A stretch of DNA of 64,000 nt from Sporolactobacillus vineae DSM 21990 = SL153 (lineage in GTDB: Bacteria; Bacillota; Bacilli; Bacillales; Sporolactobacillaceae): positions 124,001 through 188,000 of the forward strand of contig NZ_KB899042.1 of the NCBI RefSeq assembly GCF_000377985.1. Reading direction: 5' to 3'. The position numbers were made by a program, and so were the translations under genes. Below, piece by piece: positions 58,128-64,000 of this stretch. Each line of letters begins with the position of its first letter. Position 1 is the stretch's first letter. Under the pieces are notes generated by a model. That model did no database searches. It was not told the DNA's origin and was given only the letters and a program-made list of their open reading frames with translations.

Positions 58128-59036
58128 ATGAAAGACCGATATCTTCGACTTCTCAGCCTGCTGGCTGCATTGGCTGTTCTTATTGTTGTTCTGATGGGAA
58201 CGCTTGTGACCAACACCGGATCCGCCTATGGATGCGGCAATAACTGGCCGTTATGCAACGGACAGGTGATACCGACATCACAGGCGCACCAGACTTGGAT
58301 TGAATTCAGCCACCGGGTTGTTTCCGGAATCTCCTCAATTCTTGTCGTGATTGTCGCCGTCTGGTCCTGGATCCGATTTAAAAAGATCAAAGAAGTTCGC
58401 TTTCTGGCGATTTCCTCCGTATTTTTTATATTTCTTCAGGCGTTTCTCGGGATGGGAGCTGTTGTCTGGGGCCAATCATCGGTTGTTCTGGCCCTTCACT
58501 TCGGCGTCTCCCTTCTGTCCTTTTCCAGCAACCTTTTGCTCGCCTTTGTGATCTGTGAAGAAACGCTGCCTCATGCAAAAAGGATCATCCCGCACATTCG
58601 CCGGGGCATGACATTGAATTTTATTCTTCTCGGCATTTATACGTATGTGCTGATGTATTCCGGCGCTTTTGTGAGACATACGCAATCCAGTCTCGGCTGC
58701 ACTGATTTTCCGCTTTGCAACGGACAAATTCTTCCTGAACCGCTGATCAGTAAAGCCGGCGTTCAGTATCTGCATCGGGTGCTCGCCGCGATTCTTTTAA
58801 TCTGGCTGATTGCCACTCTTGTCACCTGCCTGAAAAAATATCGTTCGATGCCAAGCCTTTCCGTGATCCTGTCTGTTGCTTTATTACTCATTATCCTGCA
58901 GTCAATCTCCGGAATCTATATTATCATCACCCGAATGGCTCTCGTCTTTTTACTGCTTCATGCACTGTTTGTCACAGCGTTCTTCGGAATCCTGATGATT
59001 CTGATAATGCTGGGCTTGAGACGCAGCGAAGAATAA
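58128..59036 (+). CDS. ctaA: Heme A synthase
   Basis: A 302-residue eight-span membrane enzyme that converts heme O to heme A. Heme-ligand histidines are at 62 (EFSHRVVSG), 124 (LALHFGV), 216 (YLHRVLA) and 278 (LLHALFV). The catalytic glutamate is at 59, and cysteine pairs occur in CGNNWPLC (36, 43) and CTDFPLC (191, 197). All match the Bacillus enzyme. AGGTGATC precedes the ATG. It faces the convergent pyc gene. Confidence 0.95.
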   Translation: MKDRYLRLLSLLAALAVLIVVLMGTLVTNTGSAYGCGNNWPLCNGQVIPTSQAHQTWIEFSHRVVSGISSILVVIVAVWSWIRFKKIKEVRFLAISSVFFIFLQAFLGMGAVVWGQSSVVLALHFGVSLLSFSSNLLLAFVICEETLPHAKRIIPHIRRGMTLNFILLGIYTYVLMYSGAFVRHTQSSLGCTDFPLCNGQILPEPLISKAGVQYLHRVLAAILLIWLIATLVTCLKKYRSMPSLSVILSVALLLIILQSISGIYIIITRMALVFLLLHALFVTAFFGILMILIMLGLRRSEE

Positions 59037-59062
59037 CAGGCAACCGCTTCTCAGCAAAACAC

Positions 59063-59108
59063 AAAGCAGCAGGCAAGAGAACTGATCAGTTCTCCTGCCT
59101 GCTGCTTT
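59063..59108. terminator. Long shared hairpin between ctaA and pyc
   Basis: A near-perfect 46-base palindrome: arms starting AAAGCAGCAGGCA and ending TGCCTGCTGCTTT, with centre ACTGATCAGT. It sits between two convergent genes and probably acts as a bidirectional terminator, though neither side has a long T-run. Confidence 0.6.
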
Positions 59109-59128
59109 GCTTATCATGAATGAGAAAT

Positions 59129-62100
59129 TTACTCGAGTTCGATCATCAGATCGCCTGCTTCGATCACATCGTTGGCGTCAACGTAAACCTTCTTGATCGT
59201 TCCATCAGAAGGTGCCTGAACCGTTGTCTCCATCTTCATCGCTTCAGTGATCAGCAGATGATCGCCTTTCTTTACGCGTTCACCCGAGGAGACCAGCACT
59301 TTCATGACGGTACCCGGCATAGACGCGCCAATTTGCTTCTGATTGCCCCTGTCCGCCTTTTGATGTGCGGTCACGGTGGACTGGACACTCAGGTCTCTGA
59401 TTGAAACTTCACGTGGCTGGCCGTTCAGTTCAAAGTAACAAGTACGCGACCCGTCGTTCTGTGCCTCACCGATGGAAATCAGTTTGACAATCAGCGTCTT
59501 GCCCTCTTCAATATTAACGGCAACCTCCTCGCCCAGTCGCAGCCCGTAGAAAAAGGTCGGCGTCTCGAGTACGCTGATCCGTCCGTACTGCTCGCAAAAT
59601 TCCAGATATCCGGAATAAACTTTGGGATACAAACCGTAAGAAATCACTTCGTCATCAGCAAATTTCCGGCTGTATTTCTCTTCGAGTGTTGCCCGCAGTT
59701 CTTTAAGATCAATGGATTGCAAAAGTTTTCCGGGTCGTTCTGTCAGCGGCTTTCTCCCTTTTAATATGATACTCTGCAATTCCTTTGGGAAACCCTGGTA
59801 AGGCTGACCCAGCTCACCCATAAAGAAACTGATGACTGAATTCGGGAAATCCAGCTGCTCTCCGCGCTCGAAGATATCATCTTCATTCAGGTTGTTCTGA
59901 ACCATGTAAAGGGTCATATCACCGACAACCTTGGATGACGGAGTTACTTTAATAATATCGCCAAACATCAGATTGACACGGCGATACATGTCCTTAACTT
60001 CTTCAAACCGGTCGCCCAGCCCGACAGAGATTGCCTGCTGACGCAGATTGCTGTACTGCCCGCCCGGCATTTCAAGTTTATAAATTTCCGCATTCGATGC
60101 GTTCATACCGCTTTCAAATGGATAGTAATATTTGCGGACTCTTTCCCAGTAGTGGCTGAGCGACTCAAGGGCATCAATCGATACTTCCGGCTGACGGTCG
60201 TTTGTGCCGAGCGCATAATAAAGCGTGTTGGCACTTGGCTGGGAGGTCATTCCGGCCAGAGCTTCAACCGCTACATCAACGATATCCACACCGGCTTCGA
60301 TCGCCCGGACATAAGTATAGATACCATTGCCGCTTGTATCGTGTGTATGCAGATGAATCGGAATCGATATCGTATCCTTCAATTCCGAGATGAGTTCATA
60401 AGCCGCTTCCGGTTTCAGAAGTCCGGCCATGTCCTTGATTCCCAGAATATGTGCACCGGAATTCTCCATATCTTTTGCCAGATTCTTATAGTAGTCAAGA
60501 TTGAATTTGGTTCGTTTTCCATCAAGAATATCGCCTGTATAGCACATCGTGCACTCGGCGATCTTCCCGCTCTCGAGAACGGCATCCAGAGAAACTTTCA
60601 TCCCTTCAAGCCAATTCATGCAATCGAATACGCGGAAAACATCGACGCCTTCTTTGGCTGCCTGATTTACAAATGCTCTGATGATGTTATCCGGATAATT
60701 TTTGTAACCCACTGCATTTGAACCGCGCAGCAGCATTTGCAGAAGGATATTCGGCATTTTCTTTCGTATGTCGCGAAGCCGTGCCCATGGATCTTCTCTC
60801 AGGAAACGATAGGCGGTATCAAATGTCGCACCGCCCCATGCCTCTTCTGAAAAAAGGTTGGGGAGAAGATGCGCCGTCTGTGCGGCGACTTTGACAAGAT
60901 CCTTACTGCGCATCCGCGTTGCCAGAAGACTTTGATGGGCATCCCGGAATGTCGTGTCGGTAAGCAGGACATGTTTCTGCGCGCTGACCCATCTGGAGAC
61001 GCCTTCGGGACCTTGCGCCTCAAGAATCTGCTTCGTTCCTGAAGGGAAAGGTTCGGACAGCTTGACATCCGGAAGCTGCGGTTTTTCAAAGACTGGCTTT
61101 TTCTTCTTCGGAATGCCTGTGTAACCGTTGATCGTGACATTACCGATATAACTCAGCATTTTTGTCCCGCGATCCAGACTCTTTTCAAAGGAAAAGAGTT
61201 CCGGCGTCGAATCGATAAACGATGTGGAGACATTTCCGGAAAGAAAGACCGGATGCTGAACCACATTAATCAGAAATGGAATGTTCGTCTTGATCCCGCG
61301 TATACGGAACTCTTTTAAATTCCGCAGCATTTTAGCCGCGGCGCCTTTAAACGTCATCGACCAGGTGGACAATTTGACGAGCAGCGAATCATAATATGGG
61401 GTGATCACTGAACCGGTAAATGCATTTCCGGCATCAAGACGGACACCAAAACCGCCACCGCTGCGATAGGCGACAATTTTTCCTGTATCCGGCATGAAAT
61501 TATTAGCCGGATCTTCCGTCGTCACGCGGCACTGAATGGCGTGTCCGTAAGTATGAATATCTTTCTGTTCCGGAATCAGTACAGGATCTTCGTGCAGTCC
61601 GTATCCTTCAGCAATGAAGATCTGAGACTGGACAATATCAATCCCTGTAACCATCTCCGTCACAGTATGTTCCACCTGAACCCGTGGATTCACTTCAATA
61701 AAGTAAAACTTTCCGGACGGTTCAACCAGGAACTCAACAGTTCCGGCATTCAGATAATGGACACTTTTCATCAGCCGGACCGCTGAATCACAGATTTCAT
61801 GGCGCAGGGATTCGCCGAGTCCGCGGCTTGGAGCCACTTCAACCACTTTCTGATGGCGTCGCTGGACAGAACAGTCGCGTTCAAACAGATGAACGGTCTC
61901 GCCGTCTTCATCAGCAATCACCTGAACTTCGATATGACGCGGCTCGTCCAGAAATTTTTCAACGTAGACATCTTCCTTGCCAAAGGTCTGTTTGGCTTCA
62001 GAGGTGGCACGTGCATAAGCTTCCTCAACGCTATTCTCACTGCGGACGATCCGCATACCGCGGCCGCCGCCGCCGAGAACGGCCTTGATAATGATCGGAT

Positions 62101-62572
62101 AGCCATGATCGCGGCCGAAGGCTTTAACTTCTTCCACGGATGTCACCGGTCCGCCAGATCCCGGAATGACCGGTATTCCAGCTGCAACGGCTGCTTCCCG
62201 AGCTGCTGATTTGTCTCCGAAAGTGACCAGATGTTCCGGTTTGGGACCGACAAAAATGATCCCCTCTTCCTGACATCGCCGTGCAAAATCAGCATTTTCG
62301 GAGAGAAAGCCGTATCCGGGATGGATCGCGTCCACTTGATGCGCTTTGGCGATCTCAATGATCCCTTCGATATCCAGATAAGCCTCGATCGGTTTTTTAT
62401 CTTCACCGACCAGATAAGACTCGTCTGCTTTATAGCGGTGATAAGAAGCAATATCTTCCTTAGAGTAAATGGCGACCGTCCGGATACCCAGTTCATTACA
62501 GGCACGACAGACACGAATCGCAATTTCCCCGCGGTTCGCAACAAGCAGTTTCTTAATAGTACGCTTTAACAT
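59129..62572 (-). CDS. pyc: Pyruvate carboxylase
   Basis: A 1147-residue biotin enzyme making oxaloacetate from pyruvate, bicarbonate and ATP. Domains in order: biotin carboxylase (about 1-450; KKLLVANRGEIAIRV, VLGGGGRGMRIVRS, FIEVNPRVQVEHTVTE), carboxyltransferase barrel (about 530-800; TDTTFRDAHQSLLATRMRSK), allosteric and conserved C-terminal carboxylase regions, and the biotinyl domain with ITEAMKMETT (about K1113). ATG at 62572 follows GGGGAGAGAGAGA. It overlaps ftsW by 20 bp, as in Bacilli where ftsW and pycA are adjacent. Confidence 0.97.
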   Translation of the reverse strand: MLKRTIKKLLVANRGEIAIRVCRACNELGIRTVAIYSKEDIASYHRYKADESYLVGEDKKPIEAYLDIEGIIEIAKAHQVDAIHPGYGFLSENADFARRCQEEGIIFVGPKPEHLVTFGDKSAAREAAVAAGIPVIPGSGGPVTSVEEVKAFGRDHGYPIIIKAVLGGGGRGMRIVRSENSVEEAYARATSEAKQTFGKEDVYVEKFLDEPRHIEVQVIADEDGETVHLFERDCSVQRRHQKVVEVAPSRGLGESLRHEICDSAVRLMKSVHYLNAGTVEFLVEPSGKFYFIEVNPRVQVEHTVTEMVTGIDIVQSQIFIAEGYGLHEDPVLIPEQKDIHTYGHAIQCRVTTEDPANNFMPDTGKIVAYRSGGGFGVRLDAGNAFTGSVITPYYDSLLVKLSTWSMTFKGAAAKMLRNLKEFRIRGIKTNIPFLINVVQHPVFLSGNVSTSFIDSTPELFSFEKSLDRGTKMLSYIGNVTINGYTGIPKKKKPVFEKPQLPDVKLSEPFPSGTKQILEAQGPEGVSRWVSAQKHVLLTDTTFRDAHQSLLATRMRSKDLVKVAAQTAHLLPNLFSEEAWGGATFDTAYRFLREDPWARLRDIRKKMPNILLQMLLRGSNAVGYKNYPDNIIRAFVNQAAKEGVDVFRVFDCMNWLEGMKVSLDAVLESGKIAECTMCYTGDILDGKRTKFNLDYYKNLAKDMENSGAHILGIKDMAGLLKPEAAYELISELKDTISIPIHLHTHDTSGNGIYTYVRAIEAGVDIVDVAVEALAGMTSQPSANTLYYALGTNDRQPEVSIDALESLSHYWERVRKYYYPFESGMNASNAEIYKLEMPGGQYSNLRQQAISVGLGDRFEEVKDMYRRVNLMFGDIIKVTPSSKVVGDMTLYMVQNNLNEDDIFERGEQLDFPNSVISFFMGELGQPYQGFPKELQSIILKGRKPLTERPGKLLQSIDLKELRATLEEKYSRKFADDEVISYGLYPKVYSGYLEFCEQYGRISVLETPTFFYGLRLGEEVAVNIEEGKTLIVKLISIGEAQNDGSRTCYFELNGQPREVSIRDLSVQSTVTAHQKADRGNQKQIGASMPGTVMKVLVSSGERVKKGDHLLITEAMKMETTVQAPSDGTIKKVYVDANDVIEAGDLMIELE

Positions 62573-63716
62573 TCTCTCTCTCCCCTTCCGCTTTGCCACT
62601 CGATCTGCCCATGTTCACATAGGCAGAAATATTGATCAGGACACAAATTGAAAACACCATGACGACCAGAGAAGTCCCGCCATAGCTAATAAAGGGCAGT
62701 GTTACTCCGGTTACCGGAAGCAGGCCGGTCGCTGCCCCGAGATTGACAAATGTCTGAATCGCCAGCATGCTTGAAATGCCAATAGCCAGAAGACTGCCAA
62801 AGACGTCTTTACACCGGATGGCCGTGACAAACCCGCGAAACACAAGATAGGCAATACACAGAATGATAAACAAAATTCCAAGCAGACCGAGCTCTTCGCC
62901 AACGATGGAGATGATAAAGTCGGTCTGCGGTTCGGGAAGAAAGCCTGTTTTTTCGATACTTCTTCCCAGGCCTTTTCCTATCAGGCCCCCGGACGCAATA
63001 GCGATATATGAATTGATCAGCTGCCGCCCCGTTGTGTTCGCTACAGAGAATGGATCATATGCAGCCGTAAACCTGCCCGTCTGGTAACCTTTGATCAGTT
63101 TTGGAATAAAAAGATAAAGAAGAACAGCACCCGAACTGAACAGTAATACCAGATGACGGAAACGGAGTCCGGAGCAAAGAAACATGACGACACTGATCGC
63201 AAAGATAATTGTCGCCGTTCCGAGATCGGGCTGACTGGCGATCATTCCGCAAAACACAAGCACCACGATCAGCGGCGGAACCACCGAAGTCATAAAATTG
63301 GAGATTGATTTTTGCTTATTTGATAATACATAGGCAAGGTAAAAAATCAGGGTAACTTTTGCGACTTCAGACGGCTGCAGGTTGACGGATCCTGCACGCA
63401 GCCATGACTGCGCATTATTCACCGTCATGCCGGCAAACTCAAGAAATACTAACAGTAAAAAGGACATAAGAAGTAAAAATTTAACAAATTTACGATATTT
63501 ATAATACGGAACAGTCAGTCCGATGATTCCCGCGATCATTGCAGGAACCAGCCAGATCGACTGTCGGACAAAGAAATAACTTGGTGATCCATTTTTTAAA
63601 ATAAGTGTCGCCCATACTGATCCTGCACTGTACACCATCAGCAATCCCAAAGCGATCAGCAGAAGCATGACGACCAGAATTGAATAATCATAATGACGAA
63701 AGAGCTTCTTTAACAT
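62553..63716 (-). CDS. ftsW: SEDS-family septal peptidoglycan polymerase FtsW
   Basis: A 387-residue polytopic glycosyltransferase with about ten spans. SEDS motifs are SWLRAGSVNLQPSEVAKV, SQPDLGTATIIFAIS, PEPQTDFIISIVGEELG and TLPFISYGGTSLVVMVFSI. The position next to ylaN and pyc is that of B. subtilis ftsW (ylaO), the essential septal synthase that pairs with PBP2B. A second SEDS gene, spoVE, lies in the mur cluster. ATG at 63716 follows AGGTGAAGCAC. Confidence 0.94.
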   Translation of the reverse strand: MLKKLFRHYDYSILVVMLLLIALGLLMVYSAGSVWATLILKNGSPSYFFVRQSIWLVPAMIAGIIGLTVPYYKYRKFVKFLLLMSFLLLVFLEFAGMTVNNAQSWLRAGSVNLQPSEVAKVTLIFYLAYVLSNKQKSISNFMTSVVPPLIVVLVFCGMIASQPDLGTATIIFAISVVMFLCSGLRFRHLVLLFSSGAVLLYLFIPKLIKGYQTGRFTAAYDPFSVANTTGRQLINSYIAIASGGLIGKGLGRSIEKTGFLPEPQTDFIISIVGEELGLLGILFIILCIAYLVFRGFVTAIRCKDVFGSLLAIGISSMLAIQTFVNLGAATGLLPVTGVTLPFISYGGTSLVVMVFSICVLINISAYVNMGRSSGKAEGERENVKAYY

Positions 63717-63819
63717 GTGCTTCACCTGGCCCGGTACTTTCAAAAAATTAACGGGAACGGAGAAAGGAATGACGAGCCGCCCTTAAACAGGCAGTCTGAT
63801 TCTCCACCTCGCATGGTTC

Positions 63820-64000
63820 CTATTTGCGCATGGACGCCTCATGGAGTGCCGAAACCTGCCGTTCAAGTGAACTCAGCAGTTCCCGGCCATCATCGGCACG
63901 TACCAGCCCCATACGAACCGCGAAATCAATTTCCCGCGAAAGGCCGAACATTTGTGTATCAAGCACCTCTTCGTAAAGGGGACATTTGGGAATTGTCAAA
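63820..64000 (-). CDS. ylaN: YlaN family protein, C-terminal part
   Basis: The last 59 codons of a small gene that runs off the high edge. The visible sequence includes [20 protein letters not shown] and FAVRMGLV, then [10 protein letters not shown] at the end, which matches YlaN (DUF1507). YlaN is linked to iron homeostasis through interaction with Fur in B. subtilis and S. aureus. The start lies outside the window. The 103 bp to ftsW hold no clear terminator. Confidence 0.92.
   Translation of the reverse strand, partial: LTIPKCPLYEEVLDTQMFGLSREIDFAVRMGLVRADDGRELLSSLERQVSALHEASMRK

Overview
The window is a contiguous piece of a spore-forming Firmicutes (Bacilli) chromosome. The evidence is the Bacillus-type order of the ylaN-ftsW-pyc-cta-ylb, dcw, ylm and pyr blocks, the sporulation genes spoIIGA, sigE, sigG, spoVD, spoVE, ylbJ and a gerR/rsfA-type regulator, a meso-DAP type MurE, Bacillus-like promoters with GGAGG ribosome sites, and many TTG/GTG starts. 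Fairly high GC, and heme A/O synthase genes with no adjacent caa3 oxidase genes, would fit a member of the Sporolactobacillaceae or a relative. That placement is inference.

Nearly everything is on the minus strand and is described here in the direction of transcription, from high to low coordinates. 64000-59100: ylaN (partial), ftsW and pyruvate carboxylase. 59036-56800: ctaA and ctaB, divergently transcribed. 56600-46500: the ylb cluster, comprising a CAP-like secreted protein, ylbC, ylbD, ylbE, ylbF, ylbG, rsmD, coaD, ylbJ(+), ylbL, ylbM(+), ylbN, rpmF and a gerR/rsfA-type gene. 46300-29770: the division and cell wall cluster mraZ-rsmH-ftsL-pbpB-spoVD-murE-murF-mraY-murD-spoVE-divIB-ftsA-ftsZ, ending at a strong terminator. 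29500-26720: spoIIGA-sigE-sigG. 26600-19470: ylmC, ylmD, ylmE, sepF, ylmG, ylmH, divIVA, then ileS behind a T-box. 19400-17240: a YteA-like DksA-family gene, lspA and rluD-like ylyB. 17220-7880: the pyr operon pyrR-pyrB-carA-carB-pyrK-pyrD-pyrF-pyrE with two PyrR attenuators and a final terminator. 7840-1: rqcH, yicC-gmk-rpoZ (terminator), coaBC-priA-fmt (partial).

Functionally the window joins cell-wall precursor synthesis (murD/E/F, mraY), septal synthases (PbpB-FtsW, SpoVD-SpoVE), the Z-ring and its regulators (FtsZ, FtsA, SepF, DivIB, FtsL, DivIVA), early sporulation sigma factors, pyrimidine synthesis, and ribosome rescue (RqcH, YlmH).

I found no CRISPR array, prophage, intact insertion sequence, tRNA or rRNA, and no convincing new multi-gene system. 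The points worth a second look are gene-order losses relative to Bacillus subtilis (no murG/murB, pyrC/pyrP, remA, def, ylmA, ylbK or ctaCDEFG at the expected places), an AT-rich structured gap upstream of ftsA, a perfect palindrome over the ylbN-rpmF promoter, three phased MraZ-type boxes, a spoIIG-like promoter with a 22-bp spacer, and several unexplained hairpins.
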